The notes beneath the pieces are model-generated. The model did not search any database, was not told the origin of the DNA, and saw only the letters and a list, made by a program, of their open reading frames with translations. This document shows, one piece after another, positions 16,885 through 24,994 of a stretch of DNA of 64,000 nucleotides (position 1 is its first letter; every line of letters begins with the position of its first letter). Source of the DNA: Aureivirga sp. CE67. Lineage in GTDB: Bacteria > Bacteroidota > Bacteroidia > Flavobacteriales > Flavobacteriaceae. The DNA lies in contig NZ_JADOTV010000019.1 of NCBI RefSeq assembly GCF_015767245.1, positions 22,650-86,649 on the forward strand, written 5' to 3'. The position numbers and the translations under genes were made by a program.

Positions 16885-18312
16885 ATGAAACTAAAAATTG
16901 TTGCATTTTTATTAATTCTTGTATGTGGAAATGTTTTTTCTCAGGAAAACAAGCTAGAATTAATGATAAACTTACTTTCCAATGATAAAATTACGGAAGT
17001 TAATATCGAGGAAGAAAAATTTGTAAGCTCTATTGCAAAGATTACAGATTATTGTAAAGTAAATTTTGAGAAATTCCCTAAATCACAAAAGATTGGAATA
17101 TTAGTAACTGTTCATAAAGAAGGAAAACCTACTTATGAAGTATATTCAAATCCTAAAATAGATAAAAAATTAAAGAAGAAAACTTTAAAAGAGCTAAACA
17201 AATTGGAAATAGAAAACACTAAACTTGTTGATTTTTCAATATTCATTTCAATAAACAGCACAAATAATGGAGAAATAACCGATTTTGAGGATTATGAAAA
17301 TCCTGTTGAATTGAAAATAAATGCATATAAAAATGCCGATTTAGAAACAAAAATTAAATTGAACAAAGAATATGCAATAAATGAAGTATTGCCTGTTTTG
17401 AGTGCTTATCAAAGAAGGGTAGATGATAAATTTAAAGGTGTTAAAGAATTTGGTAACCTGATACACAAAACTGATTTTAATAAAAAACAAAACATAGAAG
17501 CATTAACCAGTTTAAATAATAATTATTGGTCAGCAACCTTGGAAATGGAAAGAGGAAATCAACTAATTCCTATAACAAAAATTTATGCATTAGTATCTCA
17601 AGGTGAATTTGACCATGCTCTAAAGTATATTGAAATTCTTCGCCCTTTTTCAAATCCAGAAACTATTTCAAATGATTATTTAGAAAATATTAATTACAGA
17701 TTAAGTTTATTTAGTCAAGAATTGGAAAAAGAAATTCATAAAGGAATTGTTAAGCATGATAAAGGACAATATCAGAATGCTATAAATATCTATAAAAATA
17801 TTCTTGAAATTTATCCAAATTCTTCTTGGGCATTATATGAAAAATATTATTCTGAAAACGTATTGAATACAAAAAATCAAAAGGTTACTATAAGCGACAA
17901 AAAAGACTGGGATATAGCAAAGGTTGAAATTTATAAACACAATCCTTTGTACAATATGAATGTTAGAGCAAGTAATGGAAAAGAAGCATATTTATTATTT
18001 AGGCGACAAGAGATAAATTTCTTGTTTAAAGATAAAAATGAAAGATTAAATGATTTTTTCAAATATGCAGATATCGCATCTGATTTGAGTGTTTATGATT
18101 TTGCTGCACAATTATTTTGGCTATCAGCAACATTTGATAATGATAATTCTCAAAATTCAATCAAGCATTTTTTATACTGCGTTGATAAATTAGGAAACTC
18201 AGAGGTAAAATCCTATTTCAAGGGAGATTTTGATGATGTATTTAAAGAAATTGAAAAAGAAAAAGAATCTAAAATGAAGAATAGTCCAATCTATAAATCC
18301 ATGAAAAATTAA
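16885..18312 (+). CDS. Secreted TPR-containing protein
   Basis: Signal peptide MKLKIVAFLLILVCGNVFS. Residues 30-130 look like a beta/alpha domain of unknown type; residues 215-325 are helical repeats with a recognisable TPR (KHDKGQYQNAINIYKNILEIYPNSSWALYEKYY). The C-terminus is helical and Lys-rich. No family name. It closes a probable three-gene unit with SUKH-Sel1 and SUFU. Directly after its stop comes a short ATA repeat tract. Confidence 0.6.
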   Translation: MKLKIVAFLLILVCGNVFSQENKLELMINLLSNDKITEVNIEEEKFVSSIAKITDYCKVNFEKFPKSQKIGILVTVHKEGKPTYEVYSNPKIDKKLKKKTLKELNKLEIENTKLVDFSIFISINSTNNGEITDFEDYENPVELKINAYKNADLETKIKLNKEYAINEVLPVLSAYQRRVDDKFKGVKEFGNLIHKTDFNKKQNIEALTSLNNNYWSATLEMERGNQLIPITKIYALVSQGEFDHALKYIEILRPFSNPETISNDYLENINYRLSLFSQELEKEIHKGIVKHDKGQYQNAINIYKNILEIYPNSSWALYEKYYSENVLNTKNQKVTISDKKDWDIAKVEIYKHNPLYNMNVRASNGKEAYLLFRRQEINFLFKDKNERLNDFFKYADIASDLSVYDFAAQLFWLSATFDNDNSQNSIKHFLYCVDKLGNSEVKSYFKGDFDDVFKEIEKEKESKMKNSPIYKSMKN

Positions 18313-18315
18313 ACA

Positions 18316-18338
18316 TAATAATAATAATAATAATAATG
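18316..18338. repeat. ATA trinucleotide tract
   Basis: About seven tandem TAA/ATA units directly downstream of the TPR gene and upstream of a decayed gene. A slippage-prone tract; no function is apparent. Confidence 0.6.
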
Positions 18339-18356
18339 GACCAGAAATTATAATAA

Positions 18357-18685
18357 ATGAAAAGAAAACCTACTATAATCTTACTAACTCTATTTATCAT
18401 TTCCATTCAAAATTCATATGCAACCGTTGAATATTTGGTTGTAAATCATTTTACCAAATAATTATATTGGGCTGAAACAGATCACCCACTAGATATATTG
18501 GTTGGAAAAAAGTTGGGGATGTTTTTGAAGTTCAAGAACAATAATTTTTAGATTTGAGATATACTTACACCAATAATCCTTTTTTGATTGAGGAAGGAAT
18601 TATCCTTACGATTCTTTTTTCTTTTTTAATTTTTTGGATTATGAGAAAAAGAAAAATTAGTGGTTTTCAAGCTATGAGTAATTGA
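18357..18685 (+). pseudogene. Decayed gene for a signal-peptide/one-TM membrane protein
   Basis: Frames add up to one ancient protein: MKRKPTIILLTLFIISIQNS (signal), ATVEYLVVNHFTK then stop; another frame gives VGDVFEVQEQ, an in-frame TAA, then LRYTYTNNPFLIEEGIILTI and LFSFLIFWIMRKRKISG (TM anchor with basic tail). At least one frameshift and two stops separate the pieces. Confidence 0.65.
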
Positions 18686-18721
18686 GAGAAATTTTGGGTT
18701 TTAAAACATGAATAAAGTAAT

Positions 18722-18841
18722 ATGATTTTAACTATTATAGGGATTCTCATTGGGCTGATCGGAGCCTTTGTGTTGGTTATTTATTTAAGATATTTTATTC
18801 CATTGAGACCAAAAGAAGAAGGTTTCGTGATAATTTTTAAT
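18722..18841 (+). pseudogene. 5' stub of a small membrane-protein gene
   Basis: MILTIIGILIGLIGAFVLVI is a transmembrane segment followed by RYFIPLRPKEEGFVIIF. The PLRPKEEGF stretch resembles a conserved motif of small Bacteroidota membrane proteins of unknown role. The frame runs on without a stop into the following lipoprotein gene, which has its own ATG and signal. I read it as a truncated gene joined to a new one. Confidence 0.5.
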
Positions 18842-18850
18842 CAAAAAACT

Positions 18851-19549
18851 ATGAAGCAAATTTTAATTCTTATTACAACGATAATCTTTTTAAGCTGTTC
18901 TAAAAATTGTAAGAACAAATATAATTTTTCTAATACAACAGAAAATATACCTGAAATTTCTATAGATTTTAATGAAAGTAAAAAAGAAATAAGACAACAG
19001 ATTGAAACTCATTTTTCGGAAGATTTGTGTAAAAAATGTGATAAGGTAGAATTCAAAATTCCTATGAAATTTGATAATAAAAAAGGATTTTTAAAAGTCT
19101 ATACGGATTACGACTACCCGATTTGTGAAAATTGTAATATTCCATTAAGATTAAAAAACGAATATTCAATTTCTATAAGTTCTAATAAATCTATACTTGT
19201 AAATACTACAATTTCTTCTGTAGACTCTTTAAGTTCTAAAATTGCTAAGTATTATAAAAATGTTGGAAATCCAGAAGGTACTTTTCCAAAAAGATTTGAT
19301 CAGGTATATTTTAATTTAGATTGGAATGAAGGAGTTGATAAAAAAATAATTTTGAAAGTATTACATGAAATCTCTAAAGGACATCTGGAATTTGTAGAAG
19401 AAAAATTGATGAAAGACAAAGAAGATTTTTGTGATAAAACTTCCATAGAAATAAATTCTTTTAAAGAAAAATATCCTTTAAATATTGAGCTTGATCTTGG
19501 TATTAAAGATATTATGGATTTGAAAACACTTGAACGCTTTCAAAAATAA
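18851..19549 (+). CDS. Cys-rich lipoprotein, hypothetical
   Basis: Start chosen at the AAAAAACTATGA context, where a lipoprotein signal begins (MKQILILITTIIFLSCSKN; lipid Cys at about residue 16). Mature residues include CKNK, ETHFSEDLCKKCDKVEF and YDYPICENCNIPLRL, three Cys clusters that could form disulphides or bind metal. No family name. The 43 residues coded upstream in frame belong to a remnant gene. Confidence 0.55.
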   Translation: MKQILILITTIIFLSCSKNCKNKYNFSNTTENIPEISIDFNESKKEIRQQIETHFSEDLCKKCDKVEFKIPMKFDNKKGFLKVYTDYDYPICENCNIPLRLKNEYSISISSNKSILVNTTISSVDSLSSKIAKYYKNVGNPEGTFPKRFDQVYFNLDWNEGVDKKIILKVLHEISKGHLEFVEEKLMKDKEDFCDKTSIEINSFKEKYPLNIELDLGIKDIMDLKTLERFQK

Positions 19550-19616
19550 AAACAACAAACCTACTCTTAGGCTTTCTACTATATTTGCGAATCATACAGT
19601 TAGGAATAAATTAGAA

Positions 19617-20267
19617 ATGAACAACTTAAAATCTGAATTTAAAAAATACATTAAGAAAAATGAGTTAGAAATCAATTTATCTGACTTTACTACTATTGAA
19701 AAATCCTTTAATCATTCTTTAAGGTTTGAACTTGGTGATAAACTAAAAAATGGGACAAAAGAAAGGGTAAATCAAGCTAAAAAAAGAGCATTAGAGATAT
19801 TCAATACTTGTTTTGAAAAAGAAGATAATTTATTTGTTTTGACTTACGAATGGAATACAGAAAATAACTTTTTAGCTAGAACTCCAGATTTTTTATATCA
19901 AATTTTACAAGTTGAAAAATCACAAGAGAAACAAAAATTATCCTTGATGTATTTTAAAGATGAAGAACCCGAATATGAAGATGGATTTTTAGGTGTTTAT
20001 AAATTTAAAAAAGCTTCTATTAATTTGGAAAAATTATTCGAAGGCATTGCTAATACGGACATGGGATTTAATCCAACTATCCATCAAATTGTATATTTTT
20101 TTGGTGAGACTTCTAAAAAAATGTTCTGGATGTATGATGATAGAGGGTGTTTAATTATGTCGCAAAACTTGATTGATTTGAAACCCGATTACAATACACA
20201 TCAAAAATGGCTATGCGAAAGATATAAAAAAGACTTTAAAGAAAAAAAACAATATGATAAAGAATAA
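19617..20267 (+). CDS. DUF3885-like protein
   Basis: The in-frame upstream extension overlaps the preceding lipoprotein gene, so I use ATG 19617 (MNNLKSEFKKYIKKNELEIN). The product, about 216 residues, contains SLRFELGDKLKNGTKERVNQ at about residues 28-47 and ALEIFNTCFEKEDNLFVLTYEW, matching the opening of DUF3885. Later blocks are FYFGETSKKMFWMYDDRGCLI-like strands. Cytoplasmic; the family has no assigned activity but is recurrent among immunity-like genes. It overlaps the next gene by 14 bases. Confidence 0.65.
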   Translation: MNNLKSEFKKYIKKNELEINLSDFTTIEKSFNHSLRFELGDKLKNGTKERVNQAKKRALEIFNTCFEKEDNLFVLTYEWNTENNFLARTPDFLYQILQVEKSQEKQKLSLMYFKDEEPEYEDGFLGVYKFKKASINLEKLFEGIANTDMGFNPTIHQIVYFFGETSKKMFWMYDDRGCLIMSQNLIDLKPDYNTHQKWLCERYKKDFKEKKQYDKE

Positions 20268-20697
20268 AATTAAAGGTTTAGGAGAAATAATATTAAGAGT
20301 TCAGGATATGGAATTAATGAAAAAATTCTATGCACAAACTATTGGACTTGAATTAGTAAATGCATCTGAAAATTATTGTTTTTTCAAAATTGCAAATGGA
20401 TATGGTGGACATGATCAGACGCTGGCTTTATTTGTAAAATCTAACCTCAACGCTTTCCATGAAAAATTTGGAGATATCAAAACGATGCAAAGCACTTTAC
20501 ATCATTTTGCTCTTGAAATTGATAAAAAAGATTATGATTATTTAGTGAATTTCTTTGAAGAAAATAATCTTGAATATGTAACAGAAGTTTTTGAATGGAC
20601 GAAATGGAAATCTATTTTTGTGAAAGATCCTGAATTAAATATCGTAGAATTTGTTTGTTATGATGAAGAAATTGAAGCTACATTGAATGAGGATTAA
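20254..20697 (+). CDS. VOC/glyoxalase-fold protein
   Basis: The 147 residues show the two-module VOC layout: IILRVQDMELMKKFYAQTIG (with strand and helix) and LELVNASENYCFFKIANG, then LHHFALEIDKKDYDYLVNFF and WKSIFVKDPELNIVEFVCY at the end. Family members bind metals and act as dioxygenases, glyoxalases or resistance proteins. Candidate ligands are the second-module His (LHHFAL) and the Glu of NIVEFV. Overlaps the upstream DUF3885 gene, so coupled. Confidence 0.8.
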   Translation: MIKNKIKGLGEIILRVQDMELMKKFYAQTIGLELVNASENYCFFKIANGYGGHDQTLALFVKSNLNAFHEKFGDIKTMQSTLHHFALEIDKKDYDYLVNFFEENNLEYVTEVFEWTKWKSIFVKDPELNIVEFVCYDEEIEATLNED

Positions 20698-20740
20698 ATG
20701 GAGATTAAATTTATTTTTGACAAACATTATAAGTAAATAA

Positions 20741-21103
20741 ATGAAATTAAAAACTATCATTTTTATAACCATACTATTAATTTTGACTTTTTACTCGTCA
20801 GAAATTAGTTTCATGCCAAATTATATCGATCGTCCTGATAAATGGCATTTATTTTTTTCAATGTTAGGATTTTATTTCTTACTAATGATTGAAATTATTT
20901 GGAGTGCTTTAAAGATGATTAAACTTAAAAAAGTATTATGGTTTGACTTAATTACTTTAATCCTAACACTTATATGTTTTACTAGTCTAAATAACTCTAA
21001 AGGAAATTCTCAAGAGTTTGGCTATATTGGACTAATTTTATTATTATTGATATTGCTATTAAATAAATTTCTGAAAAAGGGAATAATGAATAAAACCTCC
21101 TAA
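20741..21103 (+). CDS. Four-helix membrane protein, hypothetical
   Basis: The 120 residues have hydrophobic segments at about 3-20, 36-56, 66-83 and 91-109, with short loops (SEISFMPNYIDRPDKWH). No family assigned. Small polytopic proteins occur repeatedly in this array; a role as inner-membrane immunity protein is possible but only by context. Confidence 0.5.
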   Translation: MKLKTIIFITILLILTFYSSEISFMPNYIDRPDKWHLFFSMLGFYFLLMIEIIWSALKMIKLKKVLWFDLITLILTLICFTSLNNSKGNSQEFGYIGLILLLLILLLNKFLKKGIMNKTS

Positions 21104-21171
21104 TAACTTTGAAGGAAAAGAGCTTTTCAAATTTTTAATACAACACAATTTTTCGATTTGATTGTTACGCA

Positions 21172-21336
21172 ATGAATAGTGAAGGCATAAACCAAATAAT
21201 AAATAAAATTAGAAAAGAGTTTGTAAATTCAGCTTATTATTTTTTAGTAAGATGTTTCAAAATTGGTCTTTTAGATGAAACTGAAATGAAAAATTATTGT
21301 GATATTATTGATACTGGTATTGATCTTTTTGATTAA
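21172..21336 (+). CDS. Small hypothetical ORF, 54 residues
   Basis: The frame codes for MNSEGINQIINKIRKEFVNS...DTGIDLFD, an amphipathic, helix-forming peptide. It is bounded by AT-rich spacers, with the promoter of the next gene after it. Composition looks protein-like, but there is no family support; it may be a complete small gene or a 3' remnant. Confidence 0.4.
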   Translation: MNSEGINQIINKIRKEFVNSAYYFLVRCFKIGLLDETEMKNYCDIIDTGIDLFD

Positions 21337-21371
21337 AAAAAATAACTATCATTTATTTAAATGTTTTCTTC

Positions 21372-21379
21372 TATATTTG
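21372..21379 (+). promoter_or_regulatory. -7 promoter element TATATTTG
   Basis: Exact TAnnTTTG match 13 bases before the start codon; the flanking TTTCTTC is shared with the decayed copy near 13.9 kb. A TTG -33 box is not obvious, so the promoter may be weak or start codon-proximal. Confidence 0.4.
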
Positions 21380-21392
21380 TTAGTCTTTAACT

Positions 21393-22211
21393 ATGAAAAT
21401 TAAATATCCACAGAAATTTTATAGTTACAGATATAATAGAAATAACAAGATTTCTTGTTGTAGATATGTTATAAATAATAAAGGTATGGGAGATAGAAAA
21501 AAATTTGCAATAAAGAACACATACACAACTCATTATTCTCACGTAAATTTGAATAATAACGAATTTTCAATTGTGTCTATTGAAGAAGATAATTTCCCTC
21601 CAGAATATTTTTTCTTCTCTGAATATTTAACTGACATTATTAATCCTGAAGAAATTTGGGGAAAAGGTCTTTTTCTATTGAATTTATATAATGGAGCAGT
21701 AAACATTGATTTATTTAATAATGAATGGGATTCTAATGTTAAATTTACTAGACTTGATAATTGGGTTACAAATGAAAACCTAACTCCATTCTCAACTGAA
21801 AATATTTTACCAATTAATCCATTCCCAGAAAATCTTCAAACAGAAAATGAAAGTAAAGAAATGTTGAAAAGAACAAACTTTATTACTTATTCTTCTTTTC
21901 TGGCTAAAAGTGAAAGTGATGTACTAAGTTTATTATTATTGGCTGGAAATGACCTAGATTGGGTTACCCTATATGCCATATACGATACATTAAAATATTA
22001 TTCACAAGATTTTGATAAATTAATATCAATTTGTGGTTACTCAAAAAATGATATTAAAGCTTTTACTGGCACAGCTAATAACTTTGGTCTTTTAGGAATT
22101 AATTCTAGACATGGTGAAATGGGTTGGAGTCAACCAAAAATTACAAAAAGTCTTTTCGATTCAAAGAAAATGATTTTAGAAATGGCTAAAATATATATAG
22201 AAAGTAAATAA
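21393..22211 (+). CDS. Hypothetical 272-residue protein with intact parent of a nearby fragment
   Basis: Cytoplasmic, no signal. Residues 1-60 carry KFYSYRYNRNNKISCCRYV. Residues 170-272 are helical: AKSESDVLSLLLLAGNDLDWVTLYAIYDTL, FTGTANNFGLLGINSRHGEMGW, and a C-terminal helix with SLFDSKKMILEMAKIYI. The TAN...SRHG stretch looks conserved, but I cannot name the family. A promoter-plus-5' fragment of a close homologue lies 7.4 kb upstream, which indicates duplication and loss within the array. A bidirectional terminator follows. Confidence 0.6.
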   Translation: MKIKYPQKFYSYRYNRNNKISCCRYVINNKGMGDRKKFAIKNTYTTHYSHVNLNNNEFSIVSIEEDNFPPEYFFFSEYLTDIINPEEIWGKGLFLLNLYNGAVNIDLFNNEWDSNVKFTRLDNWVTNENLTPFSTENILPINPFPENLQTENESKEMLKRTNFITYSSFLAKSESDVLSLLLLAGNDLDWVTLYAIYDTLKYYSQDFDKLISICGYSKNDIKAFTGTANNFGLLGINSRHGEMGWSQPKITKSLFDSKKMILEMAKIYIESK

Positions 22212-22247
22212 AACTGTCCATAACAAAATATAACCTACATTGAAACA

Positions 22248-22281
22248 AAAAAGAGCAACGTTCCTAACATTGCTCTTTTTA
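22248..22281. terminator. Bidirectional terminator
   Basis: AAAAAGAGCAA and TTGCTCTTTTT form a stem around an 11-nt loop, between convergent genes. It closes the plus-strand array and the minus-strand lipoprotein gene. Confidence 0.8.
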
Positions 22282-22322
22282 AACTAATCCTAACTAACTA
22301 AACTATAAACTAATTTTATATC

Positions 22323-23399
22323 TTAATTTGGTGCATTTAACTCATCTGGTGTAAGAGGCACAGCTGGTGATTCTACTGCTTTTACTCCCATATTTGTTAC
22401 CAAACTAGCAACACCTTCTTCTACTATATCACTTTTTTGAAACTTATTAGCATCCAATCCCCAGAAATAGTGTCCATTTGCTCTGTCTGGATAATTTACC
22501 CCAACATGACCTTCAATAGAAACTGGAACCTTATAAGTTACCTCACTTTTTACTTTATCTGCTACAATTACAATTGTTTTCTTACTTCTTGGTGGTACTT
22601 TTGCAGTAACCGAACCAGTAAGCGTTGTAGTTTCATTTTCTGTTCCTCCAGTAGAACCTTCCGCTCCTACCGTTACATTTACAGAAGCTTCTGCTCCACC
22701 AATACCAGGAATACCAACATTCACTTTTTTACCAATCGTAAGAGAAGAACTTACTTTTACGCCCCAACTCTTCGTTTGTCCTCTTTGATAACTATATGAA
22801 GAAGTCATCGTAGACTCTTCGTCAGATTTGTTTACTAACTCAATTGAAGTTACATCCGATGGAATTGGTAAATCTTGATCTTCAACAGTCACCACAGGAT
22901 CGTTGATTTTCACACTACTTGATAATCCCATACGCTCACTTACGTTTGGACTAACAACTCCAGAAATATTCTCTCCTGGGTTTAAGGAAATACCATCTGG
23001 TTTTTTTCCGTCTAATCGATAAATTTCTTTGATTTGATCTACTCCTGCCCCATTATCTGGCTGGAATCCTAATTGTCTTAAATGTGTAATTGTAAATGGT
23101 ACTTTATCATCTCCATCAATAGAAGCTGTAACGTCTCCATTATTTTCTCTTCCTTGTGTTTTTTGTACTAAAACATCTTCATCTACAATGTTCCATCCAT
23201 TGTTTATCATATCTTCCACTGAAGCATATCCTAAGTCTTCTAATGTGGTTCTTTTTTGCTGAGGAGTTTCATTAAATATTGTATTATCTGGTTTGAAAGC
23301 TTCCCTTTCGACGTCCTCATCTTTGTTACATGATACTACTGCCAAGGCAATAAATAATATCAATAAACCTCTTCTCGTATATTTTGTTAGAGTTTTCAT
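22323..23399 (-). CDS. Lipoprotein with an ETX/MTX2 (aerolysin-like) pore domain, paralogue 1
   Basis: The 358 residues begin with a lipoprotein signal (lipid Cys 24, then NKDEDVE). Residues 50-115 hold TTLEDLGYASVEDMINNGW and PFTITHLRQLG, shared with paralogue 2. Residues 187-300 match the ETX/MTX2 core: ELVNKSDEESTMTSSYSYQR, alternating polar/apolar strands with a Gly/Val-rich segment (about 222-255) suited to a transmembrane beta-hairpin, then AKVPPRSKKTIVIVADKV and EVTYKVPVSIEG. Known members are secreted beta-pore-forming toxins; here the protein is predicted to be membrane-anchored by lipid. No receptor-binding lectin domain is visible. A 18-bp operator-like site lies upstream. Confidence 0.7.
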   Translation of the reverse strand: MKTLTKYTRRGLLILFIALAVVSCNKDEDVEREAFKPDNTIFNETPQQKRTTLEDLGYASVEDMINNGWNIVDEDVLVQKTQGRENNGDVTASIDGDDKVPFTITHLRQLGFQPDNGAGVDQIKEIYRLDGKKPDGISLNPGENISGVVSPNVSERMGLSSSVKINDPVVTVEDQDLPIPSDVTSIELVNKSDEESTMTSSYSYQRGQTKSWGVKVSSSLTIGKKVNVGIPGIGGAEASVNVTVGAEGSTGGTENETTTLTGSVTAKVPPRSKKTIVIVADKVKSEVTYKVPVSIEGHVGVNYPDRANGHYFWGLDANKFQKSDIVEEGVASLVTNMGVKAVESPAVPLTPDELNAPN

Positions 23400-23469
23400 T
23401 TTTTTAGCTTTTAATAGATTACTGAATGGTATAGAAATAATAATCTAGGTTTTGATTTGTGAAACGACA

Positions 23470-23487
23470 ATATGACCAGTCGTCTTA
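23470..23487 (-). promoter_or_regulatory. Operator-like site before paralogue 1
   Basis: Minus-strand TAAGACGACTGGTCATAT, about 70 bases before the start codon. It matches the site before paralogue 2 at 17 of 18 positions. The GAC-YGGTC core is nearly palindromic, as in TetR-type operators. Confidence 0.55.
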
Positions 23488-23514
23488 AAAATGAATAAAA
23501 AAAACTCCGAGAAA

Positions 23515-23545
23515 GAATGTAGAATCCTTTATCGATTCTACATTC
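23515..23545 (-). terminator. Terminator hairpin of paralogue 2
   Basis: GAATGTAGAATC and its perfect complement around a 7-nt loop; a run of eight T follows on the minus strand nine bases later. Lies between the two lipoprotein genes, so these are probably separate transcripts. Confidence 0.6.
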
Positions 23546-23592
23546 CTATAAATAGTATATACACGAATTTAAATAGATTTGTGTTTATGATC

Positions 23593-24648
23593 TTATAAAG
23601 GTTGCGCTGGTGATACTACAGCTTTTACACCTAAATGTAAAACTAAACCAGCAACTCCTTTTTCGGCAATTTCGCCATTTTGGATTTTACTTGCATCTTG
23701 TCCCCAGATATAGTCATCTTCGTATTTGTGATTTTTAGATAAACCAACAACTCCTTTAACTTTCATCGGAACTTTGTAAGTAACCTCACTTTTCTTTCTA
23801 TCTGCAATGATTGTTACAGTTCTTTTACTTCTTGGTGGAACCACAGCGCTTACTTGCTCAGAAACACTTGTCAATTCAGATTTATTTCCTCCTTTTGTTC
23901 CACTAGCACCAACTGTAACACCAACATTTGCTCCTATAGTTGTCATTCCTTGAATTCCTACACTTACGTTTGCTCCTACTGTTAAAGAACCACTAGCTGT
24001 AACACTCCAATTTGAAACATGTCCTCTAGTATACGTATATGTAGAACTCATTTTTGCTTCTTCAGCTCCTTCGTTTACCAACTCAAAAGTTGTAACATCT
24101 GCAGGAAGTGGTGCTTCGATTGCTTTTACAGTAACTTCTGGTTCACCAACTACCACATCTGTTTTTACTTCTAAGAAATCCGTAACATTCGGAAATTTCA
24201 CCTCACCTAAGTATTCTTTTTCTGAAAAATAAATCGCATCTGGCTTTTTTCCAGTATACTCATGTGTAAAAATATCTTTAATTGCATTTAAACCATATTT
24301 AGTATCAGGTCGATATCCTAATTCTCTCAAATGTTGAATTGTAAAAGGAACTCTTGCTGCTTCACTATTTTGGTTGTAAGTAAATCTTTCTCTTTGATTT
24401 CTATTAGTAGAAACTGAATCCTCTGGACTTTCATAGATAATTTCCCAACCATCTTGAATCATTTCTTCCACTGAAGAATAACCTAGTTCGTTTAAAGAAC
24501 TTTTTCTTTGTTCAGTTGAATTTTGAACTTCAACTGTTTCAAACTCAGCTGCGCGAGTTACTTCTTCATCTTTACTACAGCTAGCTGCAATAAATAAACT
24601 TAATAAGATAGCTGCACCTTTTAAGTTTTTGAAATTCATTTTCTTCAT
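23593..24648 (-). CDS. Lipoprotein with an ETX/MTX2 (aerolysin-like) pore domain, paralogue 2
   Basis: The 351 residues share the layout of paralogue 1: lipid Cys 24 followed by SKDEEVT, the motif SSLNELGYSSVEEMIQDGW, PFTIQHLRELGYRPD, then the ETX/MTX2 core from about residue 188 (FELVNEGAEEAKMSSTYTYT, a Val/Gly/Thr-rich strand region near 218-250, VVPPRSKRTVTIIADRKK, EVTYKVPMKVKG). Both end with GVAGLV..GVKAVxSPA. The proteins differ at about half of their positions, so the duplication is old. Likely exported and lipid-anchored; defence, predation or envelope stress are all possible roles. Confidence 0.7.
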   Translation of the reverse strand: MKKMNFKNLKGAAILLSLFIAASCSKDEEVTRAAEFETVEVQNSTEQRKSSLNELGYSSVEEMIQDGWEIIYESPEDSVSTNRNQRERFTYNQNSEAARVPFTIQHLRELGYRPDTKYGLNAIKDIFTHEYTGKKPDAIYFSEKEYLGEVKFPNVTDFLEVKTDVVVGEPEVTVKAIEAPLPADVTTFELVNEGAEEAKMSSTYTYTRGHVSNWSVTASGSLTVGANVSVGIQGMTTIGANVGVTVGASGTKGGNKSELTSVSEQVSAVVPPRSKRTVTIIADRKKSEVTYKVPMKVKGVVGLSKNHKYEDDYIWGQDASKIQNGEIAEKGVAGLVLHLGVKAVVSPAQPL

Positions 24649-24721
24649 TTCAATTGTAATAGATTAAATTAGTAATTTTTGTTTTTGCTGTATTTAAAAG
24701 AACGTAGTTCGATTTTCTATT

Positions 24722-24745
24722 ACAAAGATATGACCGGTCGTCTTA
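24722..24745 (-). promoter_or_regulatory. Promoter with overlapping operator before paralogue 2
   Basis: On the minus strand TAAGACGACCGGTCATATCTTTG combines an 18-bp operator-like site (24728-24745) and an exact TAnnTTTG -7 box (TATCTTTG). The site fills the space between -33 and -7, where a repressor or activator would act. No good TTG -33 element is seen. Confidence 0.6.
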
Positions 24746-24956
24746 AGTCTGTTTTAAAAAAAGTCTAATTAACTTGAATTTAGTACGATAAGGCTATTTT
24801 TTAATTTTTATTTTAGGAAAGAAAAGATTTTTTTAACATTTCTGGTAGAATAGTCTTAAATGTTAAAAACAAAGATACGAAAAAGGCAGGTTTTAAGATA
24901 GGTATGGTTGCTGTTTAACTTTATTTTAAACCAAGATTTCTTCTATTTTATATTCT

Positions 24957-24990
24957 AAAAAAGGAAGTATTCCAAAAATTCTTCCTTTTT
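24957..24990 (-). terminator. Terminator of the small secreted-protein gene
   Basis: AAAAAAGGAAG and CTTCCTTTTT with a 13-nt loop, directly downstream of the minus-strand gene's stop. Confidence 0.7.
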
Positions 24991-24994
24991 CAAA

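Noticed and set aside
22437..22799. Plus-strand 120-residue frame inside lipoprotein paralogue 1
   Set aside because: Rich in Ser, Cys, Tyr and Arg as expected for an antisense shadow; the minus-strand protein has clear homology.
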